This document shows positions 1-14,107 of a stretch of DNA of 64,000 bases, piece by piece. Position numbers and translations under genes: made by a program. The notes under the pieces were generated by a model. The model was given only the letters and a program-made list of their open reading frames with translations. It did not search any database and had not been told where the DNA came from. Position 1 is the first letter of the stretch; every line of letters starts with the position of its first letter. The DNA is from Sinotaia quadrata (Eukaryota; Mollusca; Gastropoda; Architaenioglossa; Viviparidae). The DNA is taken from contig CM054180.1 in NCBI GenBank assembly GCA_028829895.1, positions 102,872,135 through 102,936,134 of the forward strand, written 5' to 3'.

Positions 1-1163
1 CTTCATAACCCTAGAATAATTCTGATGAGAGTTGAGAAAAGATGGATGAGAAGGCAGACAGTGCTCATGTAAAAAAATAAACGTTTTCCAGGAGAAAAGA
101 TTGGTAGCAATCTTGGTCTATCTTAACTTTGGTCTTCATCCTCATCTTGATCTTGATATTTGGCTTTGATTCCTTGGTTTGGGTTCTTGTAGCACCTCCT
201 GAAAATGAGTCTGTTGGTTTTTCATCAGTGACGTCTCAAGTACTCACATGATCCTGCTTACCATGTGACTAGCAAGGCAGCATACACAAGGCAGTGTACG
301 CTTCATCTCTGACGTCACACCGCCAGTTGTAAATAAACTGCTTGAACTTTCCTTATCTCTCGTGATGTAAATTATTTGTGTGTTCAGTTATGTTTCATTT
401 CGTCGATGTTAGACAAATGATAGGACTTCCCAGAAGCATTCTACAATACGACTGGAGATATGTGAACAATTATAGACAGTTATCAAGAGAACTTTTAGAC
501 TTCTAACTATATTGATTGAAGATATACGTATATTTTGTTCATTTGTATACTTCGTGAACGTCCTAATTTGTGTCCAATTCAATGCTAAAATGTATTATAT
601 AGTGTATACATTTTATACTGTTAATAAAATTGTCTATTTCTTTGTTAAACGCCCACACTCTCTGAGTTACGTAATTAAGAGAGAGATATTTGTTGAACAC
701 AAGTCGGACATCAAATCTCAAACGTGGGTGTTCACATTGCTAGTTATTTGGGACAAGCCAGGTCAGTGCTGATCTACTGTGTCTTCTGTAATATGAAGGT
801 TAGCGCTGGAAGGGGTACAGAAGTTGCTCCTTCACTCATGTCCGCAAATTGAGAGGTGTGTAATTCTCATAATATGGGGAGATAATAATAATAATCTCAT
901 AATTTAAGAAACCTCTTGTTGTTTAACAGCCTGTTGCAGATGGAAGGAATGATAGAGAGTTTGATAGATAGGATGGGGAATCAGAGAGAGAGAACAGTAT
1001 TAATATATTTTCCTGACGATTAACAATGTTCAAATTCTATTTTGAATATTCCCTTGATTTCTTGAGGTGTAAGCTATGAAAGCCAAAATATCTTAACCCT
1101 TAATGTAATAATTCACTGGATGATTTATCCTGTATCTTATCATTCTTGCGCTTTATTTTTCAG
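1..1163. other. Non-coding, no gene recognised
   Basis: AT-rich sequence with short chance ORFs only. It may hold upstream DNA or an intron of gene 1. No repeat longer than simple triplets was seen. Confidence 0.5.
310..317. promoter_or_regulatory. CRE-like palindrome upstream of candidate gene 1 exons
   Basis: A perfect TGACGTCA octamer, the consensus CREB/ATF site, with a half site (TGACGTC) at 230-236. It lies about 850 bp before the first candidate gene 1 exon. Function is not shown; an octamer can occur by chance. Confidence 0.25.
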
Positions 1164-1217
1164 ATTCTCCATCCTCAGTTACATTGAACAGCAGTCGCGC
1201 TGTGGTGAAACTAGATG
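1164..1217 (+). CDS. Gene 1 candidate 5' exon a (54 nt, tentative)
   Basis: A good acceptor (ttatttttcag) and donor (gatg|gtatgt) bound 54 nt. Read in phase 1 it gives [17 protein letters not shown] and joins the next mini-exon in frame. There is no homology to lean on, and gene 2 has no counterpart. The exon needs an upstream partner because it starts within a codon. It could belong to another gene or be chance. Confidence 0.35.
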
Positions 1218-1933
1218 GTATGTAATCAAATTAAATTGAGAAAATAATAGGAATCATTGATAAAAATTTAATCTTACAAATCTAGCGACCGGATGGTAAC
1301 AGAAAACCAGCAATTTATTCATAACCACGTTTAATGAAGTTGACCATTTTCTCCATAATATCTAGATTATATATATCTGAACAAGCAAGAAATTTCAATC
1401 AGGGTTACTAAGGCAACACCAGTACCAGTGGCACGAACGTTAATGAACTACATTTTACAGGTGAACTAAATCATCAAACTTTCAGAAAAAAAACACAAAC
1501 ACACAAAGAAATGTTAAATATAAACAACATATATTATCTGTGTATATGCAGTGAAATTGTGTTTAACAAGTCAAACTTGAATAAAACGTTAAACTAATAA
1601 AGTAACATTAGAATAATTAGTTATGATCGGAATTGACCACGGAAAATAACAGATATCGCTTCACGGTCCGTCATGGTTTCGAAAGGACTCAGCAACGCAG
1701 TGGATGGCTCTTCACCATTAGATGACTGGAGGCCAATATGTAATGCATTTTCCCTTCTTCTTTAAATAATATGTCAGCCCTCAAACAAGACAACCTAGGA
1801 CATTCTAACGACAAAACTAGACAAAATGGTCCGAGACAGAAAACACCTGATTTACTCAGGCTGGGATCAAGATATGCAGTGTACAACAGAAAGATCTTAC
1901 CTGAACTGAGCTTGGATGACGTGTACGAGAGAG

Positions 1934-1967
<34 letters not shown>

Positions 1968-4900
1968 CACACACACATTGAAGCTCTTTATCATCCTTTA
2001 GGCACAGAAACCTGCCTGGTGACAAAAAAATGTAACATAATGTGTCACAACACTTTACCGGAACCTTCTTCAGTGTCGTTGCCTTGGCTACAATGCAAAC
2101 AACACTGGACACACGCACTATTAACACAGATCTATGGATATACTCTTCTTGTAAGTTTCGATTTAACGTTGCGTATATTCCTATAGAGGTCTAGCATCAT
2201 AGTCGCTAATAGTCGCTAAAAATTGGTTTTTTTCAAACATTTGATTAATCGATGAATCTATATCAAAAGTTAAACAAAGAGTCGAGATAGTCTCGTAGAA
2301 GATGTCTACCGCATCTTTTCAGGATTACATGTTTTAACTACTTGCTTAGTATGACAATTATGAGGTTGTTGTTGGATGAATGGATAATTAGACCGATAGA
2401 CTATGCCAAAAATGTAATAATACCTACTCCATAATACGACTTTGTGATTAATGCCTATACAATCATAGCGATGAAAAGTGACCGTTGAGTTGATACACAG
2501 ACAAAAGATGGAGACATTTACAAAGGTAGTAAAACTGGTTGTAGTTTATTTTCCAGAATTCATCAAAACTAAGCTACATGGCAAATATATGTGGCAGGAG
2601 TAGGTAGGCTAACCATTAGACATCTACGATCTATTTTTTTTCTCTTTTAATATAGGAAACGTACAAGAATGCTTCATCACTAATTCTGACAAAATGCAAT
2701 AGTTTAATAGAAATGTGAGTTAGAGCCCACTTCGCTCCTAGTATTGATTCATTTGAAATGAGAAGGTATGTCCTAAGCGAAATCTACCATTATTAACTCG
2801 TTAAGGGAGTAACACTGCCCCCCTCCCCACGTTTAAATGTTTTATATTTTTGAAGATTGCGTTTCTGTTCATTTCATAAGAGCAAATATAATTCTGCTTG
2901 CAGTGAAAGTAAATGGAAAGGAGGATCCATTCAAAGGTAAAATATCTTTTGAACAAACATAATTTATTTTAATATATTTTAAGTCTTTATTTTCAAATGT
3001 AAAATATCTTTTGAACAAACATAATTTATTTTAATATATTTTAAGTCTTTATTTTCAAATGTAAAATATATTTTAGACAATGATTTCTTTCAGTTGTAAA
3101 CGTTCAACATAAATGAATGTGTTCGTAAATATTGTAAGGATATTGGTATATTACAGTTCACATAAGCTTTATAAGGTCTATGTTGTGTTTATATGGTGCT
3201 GGAAATACAACGCTATATTTAACGTCAAGTTATTTAATCTCATGAGTGTTACAGGTTACGTTTCCAATGTGTCTTTCCATCAACGTGCAAAGAAAGTGTC
3301 TCGTTAAGTCGATTTGTATGTTGCGCAAGTTAGCATATTACTTTCAAAACTTGATTGTTGGGTTTTTACATGGAGGAAACAATTTTAAGAAATGTATTAC
3401 CACTATCTCAATTTGTCTAACTGTGCATGCTGCTTGATTATATCATATATAGTAAACAAAAATTATAAATCTAACTCTCAATGTTTAAAATGTATTTGTT
3501 TAATACTATTTTACATGGAATATTTTACTAAAGAAATATGACGGATTCAAATTAGTCACAATGTTACTATGCATGAACTAATTTACACGCTTGCAGATTC
3601 CCTGCGCTAGTTTTTATATCTTCATAAAAGATGTTGCTATTATTTATTTATCTTCATTTTTCATGTTTTTGTTCTTGGCATGTTTTATTGGATTTTGAAG
3701 ATATTAAAGCCGAAATGGAAAATCTTCTCGCTGAGCAGAAATACTTCATGGATGCCGCAATGTTGCTTTTGAAAAAAGCTAGACCTGTGAATGTGACTAG
3801 CCATACACAATTTTTTGTAAGTTACCACCCTGTGAAAATTCAACCGTCCGGCAGGAATCTTAGCAACCTCTCTCAATTGCCTTCTCAAGATGATGACGCG
3901 AATTTTGTGAGTGTTTATTCTTTTCTTGTACCAGTAGTTGCATGTTAATTTCGTAGCCCTGGATTTCTTTGGATATCCAAAAATAGTTTCCTTGATATCA
4001 TTTCTCTGTTTAATAGTTTAAAGCATTGTATGTCTCAGTTTTGACGTCTGTCTTTATAATTAAGTTACAAAACTCACACTGGGTAATTTATTGATTAATT
4101 AATTTGTATTGCTTACAAATTTCGTTATTGTACAATACGTTGGAAAATATCTGAATGATTTTCCAAGGTCACAATATGTACAATGCGTTGGAAACATATC
4201 TGAGTGAGTTTCCAAGGTCATAAAGATGAATAATGCGTTGGAAACGTCTCTGAATTAATTTCCAAGGTCACAAAGGACGCCTTCCCGCACGTCTGCGCAA
4301 GAACCTAGAAGGAAACATAATGTGACAACCAACAGATTTAATGCTTTCTACCAAGTGACCACTCCTTCATGACAAGCACGTGGAATTTTATCTACATTTT
4401 ACAAATTATCTTTTTCATATATGTTTATCTTCACCCGATTAATCTTCTCTCACAGTTAATTTTGAATCTATAAATTTTTATTTTTTCAGTTTAAAACAGA
4501 ATTGACAGTATGGGCTTACGCTGCTGTGGTCGGACCGTTATTTTAAAAAATGAGAAAATTTTTATTGTAAATTGTCTTCCGGAATACATCGTCCATTGAG
4601 ATGTAAGGATACAAGATATATATATATAAAGACAAAGCACAAAAGAAGAATTTGCGGCCACTTCTTAGTACATGTATATTGTGTGAATTGATAAATGTAT
4701 CATGGAGCTGCAAAATGAATCTCGATTTATTTTATACTTTCTGGTCATCTTTGCAACACAATATCCTGATGCATCACACTATTGTTATTAGCATGGAAGG
4801 TACACGCCCCCTCAGTGTCCGCAAACAGCAACAGTCTTCTATGAAGGAATCAAACTCAACTCAAAGAGTTCAGAACCAGGCAATGACTTAGGAACCAAAG

Positions 4901-5816
4901 AAAGGAACCAAGGAACCGACCTGAAAACAAGAACGTTTTCGTAATCGTTCTGCGTTTAATGTTCGCCAACCTAAGCACGATTCGATTTAAATGCTCGAGT
5001 TAGAAATTTGACTGGCGTCGTTTACAGTTTAGATTAGGAAATATAATCTCACGCTTGTTACATTTAACAAGCATGACGTATGAATTACCAAATATTTACA
5101 ACTTTAAAATTTAGAGTTCATACAAAAGGACAATTCAAATCAAGCAAAGCGCTTTACAATTTACATTAAAATTACATGCAATAATTTGAATTACATAGGA
5201 AATTCATGTCGGGTGCAGGCACTCCTGGCTCTAGTGAATTTAAAGATATATAAATTAAAGTTACAATGAAAAAGAGTTACAATGATTTATATACAATAAC
5301 TTATAGGTTTTGGTCATTTATCAACGAACCGTGCTTAAGCTACAGTAGCAATGCAACGCACAATATTACATACATGGTTCAAAATGCCAAACACAATTAA
5401 TAAATGCAGTACCTTTGCGAGAAGTCGCAGTGTTATCTCAGCAATCGCGTCGGTTGTTCCTCTATGACTCACGAATAAGCGACGGTACAAGGTGTCGGTA
5501 CGACGTCGGTGCTTCTGGATTTCGGAGTGGCTATTCGACCACGTTTTACCGTATTTATCAAAAAGCATAGAGCGCATCACGTGACGGGTCATGTGGTATG
5601 TAGTTGGTTCGAGAATCTAGACAATGGCCTAAAGTTACATAACGTTCCTGACCTCTTTGCTAGAAGCTTCTCGATACTGATGTATCATGGGAGAACTTTA
5701 ACAAAGGAATTTCAAATTTTGGATATTTGAAAACAGCAAGTGGGTCAAAAAGTCATGACATTTTTATCAGACTGTGACATCTTCAAATAGCCACAGTCTT
5801 CAATCAGATGAAATAT

Positions 5817-5878
<62 letters not shown>

Positions 5879-8443
5879 TGATGATGATGATGATGTATTA
5901 ATTTTATTTTTTAAAACTAAAATACAAAATTAACATGGCGAGTATGGAGATTTTACTATTTAAAAAACACAACAAATTCAAACAATGAAAAAGCGCTAAT
6001 ATGTTGTTATCTGTGCTAGAGGAAATCACTGTACTATTTCCATTGTCAACAAAACATAAATACAATAATATATACAAGAGTTGATTTACAAATAATCAAC
6101 TGTAAGAAACACTCAAAGATATAATATGAAAATAGAGAGAGAATTTAAGAAGCCCCATAATGAATTATAGTGAGACATCTGGCAAACATAATTAATACAT
6201 AAAAGTTTTTGCCTAATATCAGGAATAACGTCTTCCCAAGCATCTATCTACCTGTGGCGGAGTAACTTTGCCTATACCCTATTTCTATATTCAATTGTGA
6301 TATAAATTGTTAAATGTCAACGTGACCCGACCTTGGGCACTTCTTATGATAGTATTTGTTTTGTAAGTGTCAGAGTTGGAGTAAACATCTCAGGTAAAGA
6401 ATGTGCTAGAACTTGCTGATATCTAAACTGGTCTTATGTGGATGAGTAGTTTTTATTATCCAATGGTTAAGATTCACAAGAATGAGTCCAACCAGTGGGC
6501 TGAGATCATAGTTTACGTTCTAAAATAATTCTGTTTTCTATTCACATTGAATTTGGTGTGGTAGAGGTCCGGTCATGAAAGATGGCCATTAGCTTAATCG
6601 TGAGTTGACTAATTGATTGAGTGTGGATGGACTTAGAAATATTTGTGCACTTTCCTATTGATATATTATTCTTGCATTTTAAATAGAGATGTATTATGAT
6701 AGTAGACTATTATTTCTACAATTGTGAATTATGATGCTTGTATGTTACACACATGACACTGTTTCCAGTGAACACATTCATAAACAATTACATTGTATTT
6801 ATTATGCTGTATGCGTGAATTTGGGCTAATAAATACGTTGCAAAAAAACTGTAAGTTGAGACTTGAATGTAAAAAGAAAGGAATTTAATGTGAATAAACT
6901 GGAAAACTGTAAATCATCTAAATTCGGTAAACGTTCATTGGTGGCACTACAGAATTCATAAATAATACGTTGGTTTTGTTTTTTTTTACTAGAAACAGAG
7001 AATCAGTTTATTTGTATGAATAGTGAAAGACGATAGGCGCGAAAGAGATTAATTGACCTGTTTTGAAGTGTTTGAATTGAATTAACAAGTTCAAAAGCAG
7101 CATGGTCAAAAGATAGTGTAAAGGGGAATTAAGACATGAATAAATGACTTTCCTGATGAGGTTAACAATACCTTGTCAATGTGTAGGATGAGGAAAGGAC
7201 GTCATCTCAAAACCATCCTGTTTCAAATCCGTACAATTTCAACCCATGTTGTACTGAACAATTTATTAATGAGGAACAAAATATCTAAATTGTTATCAAT
7301 CTGAAGTTGCAGAATTCAGCTCCGTGTTCTAGTAAGCCAACACTCTGCAAATTAAAAATTACAGATTTGAAAGTTTTTGAGCTATTTAGAAGTTTTTATC
7401 AAAATTCTAGCGTTTCCAAATCGTGAGTTATAGAAATTTTAAAAGACAGTCAACGTGTAGGGGAACTAACTATATATCCTTTCCTGTTCAGTTAGTTTCC
7501 TTTTCCCCTCTCCGTGTCCTTTTTCGTGTCCAAACTGTTTCCTTTTTCTACACACTATAATAAAATTATATTATTATTGGCACATTTTACTGATGAAGCA
7601 GACACATAATCCGCGTTTATTTACATTTTAACACATTGCTGATGGAGATACCAAATTAATATTATTTCTGTTACTTAGTGTCACGATTGTAGCAATATAT
7701 GGTACATAGGACGTCACGACTGTAGAGATATGAAGTACATAGCACATTAACACGTAACGATTGTAGCGATATAAGGTACATAGTACGTCACGACTGTAGC
7801 AATGTAGAGTAAATAGCACATCCCGACTATAGCGATATAAAGTATATAGAACGTCACGACTGTAGCGATATAAAGTGAATAGCACAACACAACTGTAGCG
7901 ATGTAAAGTGCATAGCACGTCACGACTGTAGCGATATAAAGTACATCGCACGTCACGACTTTAGCGATATAAAGTACATCGCACGTCACGACTTTAGCGA
8001 TATAAAGTACATCGCACGTCACGACTTTAGCGATATAAAGTACATAGCAGATCACGACTTTAGCGAAATAAGGCAGTGGCATGAGTAGAAGTAAGACAGC
8101 ATAGAGGCTGAAAACGGCGGGCTTAAAGAGTGTACACGTGATCAGAAAAAAACCCACCAGTTCTTGTTTCTAAGGCACGTAAGTTGCACAACACACAAAA
8201 CATGAATCGAAGACATACCAACAACATAAACGAAACAAATTTAATTTAAACTCATAAATAATATTAGATGTCGATATTTTCACACAATTTCAAATCGGCT
8301 CAAGTGTACTACAAAATTCCTCGACAACTCGACATTCTGTCATGCAGCAGATAGATAAATTGCAGATATAGAGAGCTATTTGGATCGATAATACAAACAA
8401 TCAGATGAATGAATGGATAGGATGGTGAATGGATGGATGGGTT

Positions 8444-8506
<63 letters not shown>

Positions 8507-10965
8507 TGAGCAAAAGAAGTTTGAAGCAATACATAATTTTTTTTAAAAAAATAATTAATTTATTGATTTCCTTTTTTAAATTCTAGGATACTTCAGAAAA
8601 TGGAATGACACACGATACTATGATGCAAGAGTGGAATGGAGAAGCCAACCAATTTTTAGAAAAGCTTGAAAGGGACATTAAGAACAGCAATTACCACTCG
8701 TATGCCTTGCGCCGACTTGAGGCGATAGAAAAACTATTGAATACACAAGATGAAGATGGCAAGAGATCTATTCGCGACAAGGTAAATGACTTCTACGCTG
8801 AGAAACTGGATAAAAGATCTTTGTTAGACTCGGCCGCCAACCACGAATGTCCAGATAGGGAATACAATTTAATAGGTAAAATACTAAATTTGTTCCCTGA
8901 CCTGGTGTGTCAGGGGGAAAGAAATAACACTGCATGCCCGACTGTACTGCATAGGCTCGTCTTTAACCGAAACTTACGAGGAGTCAACTGTGTCTTTGAG
9001 ACTGCTAAAGAAAAGGGAGAACTTGAAAAACTTCTGTCAGCGCAGGTAAAGTGTGCAGTGTGCATGTTCTGTAACTCTTGTTTTACCTGATCTTATTTTT
9101 TCCCTACATACAAACAATAGACACATTGATTGCTTACTGTATTATTAATTAATACGTATGGATAGTGCTTCATCAAATTAAAAATAGGTCAGAGTAATAT
9201 ATGTCACCTAAATATAACCTACAATAAAATAGCAAATACGTGTACTGAACAGTAATATACTCTCTTATCTTAAATGTTGATTTTGTTTCATTTACATTTT
9301 ATATAGAAAATAATTCGAATTGAATATAATTATTATATAATAGTATTATTATATAATTATTATTAAAGCAAAATATTTCTTAAAACATATTTTTTTTTAA
9401 TATAAGGCTTTTCTTTGAGCAGACTTTGAGTGTTGGAGGAAACCTATAGATTACTAAGAATCTAAAAGCGTAGGTCAGATGCCTTTTACCTGAAGGAATA
9501 TAAACTACAACATTAACAAAACCGAATTGAAAGTGGATTTTGTTTTATAGTGCACCGATTTCACCTCCAGCAAGACACTTATCACGTTACTTCTTTTCCC
9601 CATCCCTACATTGCAAGAATACATTGTAAAGCAACGTTACATTTCATTATTTTAAATTCCGTTGCTTTATCCCGAAACAATATTTTTGTTACAAGCGCTA
9701 ATTTTCCTCACTGTTTCTGTTCGTCTCTGTAACTGATTATATGTAATGTATGTCTTTTAAAACAAATTAGTTACCAGTAAAACAGAATTAAGATATTCAT
9801 AATTTTAAAAACAGAGATTCAATATCATAAGAGTACAATTCAATAAAGAGGAAAAAGAAAGTTTATGCCCACACACATACACACACGTCACAACATACAT
9901 ACATACACCCGCACGCATTTACATAGACAAACGATAATAAGTGAGTGTGGATTACATGGATTACGTAAAATAAACACGTCAATTCACTTGTTTCGTTGCG
10001 ATAGTAGTTACAGTTAATATTTCCATTAAAATTAGAAAACATTATTTATTATTTTTTAAACATATTTGCTTATTGATAATGTTACAGAAATTTATATAAG
10101 TTTATTTTTCTCAAGATTAATTTTTCAAATAATAATCATTGTGTTTTCATTTCACCTAAACGTGTATACAAAATGAAACTAACCGAGAAAGATTTTAGAT
10201 GCACGTTTTAAAAAATCTTATACAACTGTGAAACGTACAGCTGATGTTCTTGGATTAAAACATATCTTATACTCACCAGTCAAAAATAGCGTCATCATGA
10301 TCTTGTCGATCATGAATATGTACACCAATGCCCTGAGCTGAAAATTGTTCATTTTTTTAGTTCATTACAGGTATCAAGATATTGTGAACATTCCGTTGTT
10401 TAGATTATCTTCCTAAAAATAAGAATGATGGAGTACATCGTTCATGTCTGCAAAAATATAAACTAGTTTCTAAATTTATTCATTTGTTATGCTCTGAAAA
10501 TTCGAATCGTATAGGATAAAAATAATACTTCTGTAGTGTAATATTTTATCACAAATATATTTTCAACATTATTTAAGCATTGCAGTTTAAATATCAATCC
10601 ATTTAACTGCACTTTTCTATTTTAAATAAACTGCAAATGTAATTCTTCCGTTTTACTCTTTAATATTTTCATCCACTCCTTCTTTGAGAGTAAATTCATC
10701 GTCCAACACGCAACGATAAATGGCGATAGCTTCTCAGGTGGTTAGATCACAAAGATGAGGGTTGGATACTGGGCTTAAAAAATCGATTGCTTATATATCT
10801 AATTGCAGAAAGAGATCTGACAATTTAAGCAGAAATCTTGCAATTAAACCGAAACTATGTAGGGCGTTTTCTTCACGTAACCAATAGTGGCATGGTTGCC
10901 AACATTATATATACTTCCATTGCTCGTAGGTGTACACGTGGCCAATTTTGGAGCAGGTATAGATG

Positions 10966-11063
<98 letters not shown>

Positions 11064-12219
11064 TGAAATATTATTCGTTATATCTCACACTAGAAGCAGT
11101 GCATATTCCCAAAATAGAAACAACAATGCTCTTGCGAAAGACACGAGTTCAGGAATCACCCAGACAGACTGTAGCATAGAGATTGGAATCTAATATGCTG
11201 CTGAGAATGATAAGGGGGGTACAGTAAAGCCAGTATAGGACGACTAATCGTATTCACTAAGAGTTATTAATTTGTGGTTTTCGGTATCATTAATGTATAA
11301 TTATTGTACTTTCTTTAACAGGTCATTGGTGAGAAATATAAAATAACAAGACTAATGGGAGAGATACCACTTTTTATCGCAGCACTGAGCTTTGACAATG
11401 AAATGGTCGAGTTCTTGATTGATAAAGGAGCAGAAGTAAGCACTATCGTATCTGGAGGTAACACAGTCTTCCACTTGCTTGTTAAATATGCAGACTTGTA
11501 TCCAGAAAGCCTGACAGATGTACAACTTATGATGATAAAACTGAACAACGCTTTACAGAATGGAGAAAATGTGAACAACGCTTTACAGAATGGAGAAAAT
11601 GTTAACAATGCTTTACAGAATGGAGAAAATGTGAACAACACTTTACAGAATGGAGAAAATGTGAACAATGCTTTACAGAATGGAGAAAATGTGAACAACG
11701 CTTTACAGAATGGAGAAAATGTGAACAATGCTTTACAGAATGGAGAAAATGTGAACAACGCTTTACAGAATGGAGAAAATGTAAACAACGCTTTACAGAA
11801 TGGAGAAAATGTGAACAACCCTTTACAGAATGGAGAAAATGTGAACAACGCTTTACAGAATGAAGAAAATGTGAACAATGCTTTACAGGATGGAGAAAAT
11901 GTTAACAACGCTTTACAGAATGGAGAAAATGTAAACAACGCTTTACAGAATGGAGAAAATGTGAACAACCCTTTACAGAATGGAGAAAATGTGAACAACG
12001 CTTTACAGAATGAAGAAAATGTGAACAATGCTTTACAGAATGGAGAAAATGTTAACAACGCTTTACAGAATGGAGAAAATGTGAACAACGCTTTACAGGC
12101 GACCATAGGTTTACCAAACGATGTTAAATTGAACAAACAGAATACAAAAGAGGTATGCATGTCTTAATTTGTTTATGAAGAAAAAACCTGCAGACAGCAA
12201 AATACTAACATTATTTACA

Positions 12220-12300
<81 letters not shown>

Positions 12301-14011
12301 CGTGCGTGCGTGCATGTGTGTGTAAGTGTGTGTGTGTGTGTGTATGTGTGTGTGCATATATTAAATCACTGACGTAGCTTACTTCTTTCAAGTACACAAT
12401 TTCAAAGTTCATAATTAAAAATATATAAAATATGCACTAGCTAATCTGATGGACACGTTCAATATCATATTATGGCAAAGACAACACAACATAACAAATC
12501 TATTAATGACACTGCTCATATTTTTGAAATTTCGTATTTTAAATTGCATTTTCCACACGACAACTCTTTACAATACCTAAAAACTCTATTTATTGGATGT
12601 TCTCCTGTAAGAATGGTATAGAATAGACAAGAAACTTCATTTGCTATGTTGTCTGATACTGATCTGTCTATTTATGTATTTATCTATCTAACCGTGACAC
12701 CTCTCTGTGCACCCTTCACTCGTTATGGTTATTATGTGTTAATTAATAACACATAAATAATTATAAGTGATCGAGAAAATTATAGTTATTAATAATTTCC
12801 CACAGACCGACATGTCTCTCACTTGGCGGATTATAAGGGTGTCGTAAAACTCTACAATAATAAGATAGACGTTTTAATGTCGCATAATTTTCTGCACGTG
12901 GAAAACTTCTTTCCAAAAGAGAAGATAAATACATTTTGAATATATGTTTAGCGAGCACCTATCCGCCTATTATCTCACCAACATATGTTTATCAATAAAT
13001 TTAAAATAAATGTTTTAAATCATATATATATATATAAATCAACAATCAAGTACACAACATATGAATATGATCAAAAGAGCATTCACATTTACATCACTTC
13101 ACAGAAATGTTTGATGAAACGTTAGACACTCAATCATTTATTCTTGCTTGAACTTTCACTCTCAAAAACGTAACTGCAAAGTCGATTTACATTTTATTTT
13201 TAAACAGCAAATTCATTATTCTTTTCAAAAGCAGATATCGTTATGGCACACAGCTAATGATGAAGGTCAAACAGTTCTTCAATCTGCTGCGTTGCTAAGA
13301 CAACACGAGCTCTTCATGTGGATATTGCAGCTTAAAGATATATATTTAAAGTACTACAAATGTGATGATCTTATCGACTGCGTGCGGTTTGACGTTAATG
13401 AAATCGACTATGTTGCACTAAACCATTTCAGAAACTCAAAACCAGGAATTAGGACTAATAAGATCGAACCAGTCAATAAAAATCCAGAACGGGCTCCACC
13501 TCCAGATTCCACACCGCAAAACAGTCCACAGGGTTTACGCCCATCATCTGTTACCGAAATCATTTGCGAGAAAATAGAAACAGAGAAAGCTCTGCAGTTT
13601 ATTAATATACCTCTGTTTGACGTCATATGGAAAACGAAATGGGTCAAGTACCAAGTATGGTTTTATTGGTGGCTAGCTCTTCACGTCGTCAGCATGTCTT
13701 TTATCACTGCACAAGCTGTGATCAAGGCCCATCTGATTAACGCCAATCAGCAACTACTGTCCACCACTCAGGCAACCATATTCGTGTATATAGTAAGCGT
13801 TCTTTTGTTTGTAAATGGTGTCTTGTACATTGTGCTGGAGTTTGTTAGTGTGCACCATCGATGCATGCCGCGTGTCCTCAGAGTTCCGCGTAATGGTGAC
13901 TACCATGGCCTTCTGGTTGTCCTCTCAATCTGCCTGGTGGTAGACGCGATCTGGTATGTACACATAAACTGTTTAGTGATATGCACATATGTCCTGATAT
14001 TTTATGAGTGA

Positions 14012-14107
<96 letters not shown>

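Noticed and set aside
7628..8157. Two overlapping - strand ORFs of 107 and 136 codons
   Set aside because: They are translations of the 33-bp minisatellite in two frames, with no homology or splice logic.
10838..11193. Arg-Glu repeat ORFs
   Set aside because: Pure GA microsatellite.
11315..12160. 281-codon antisense ORF ([10 protein letters not shown] repeats)
   Set aside because: It is the reverse of the in-frame 30-bp minisatellite; any stop-free repeat whose length is a multiple of three opens such a frame. The + strand has the ankyrin homology and splice sites.
12169..12412. Cys-Val and His-Thr repeat ORFs
   Set aside because: TG/CA microsatellite read in different frames; the same holds near 13878-14207, 21261-21626, 24618-24974 and 44072-44383.
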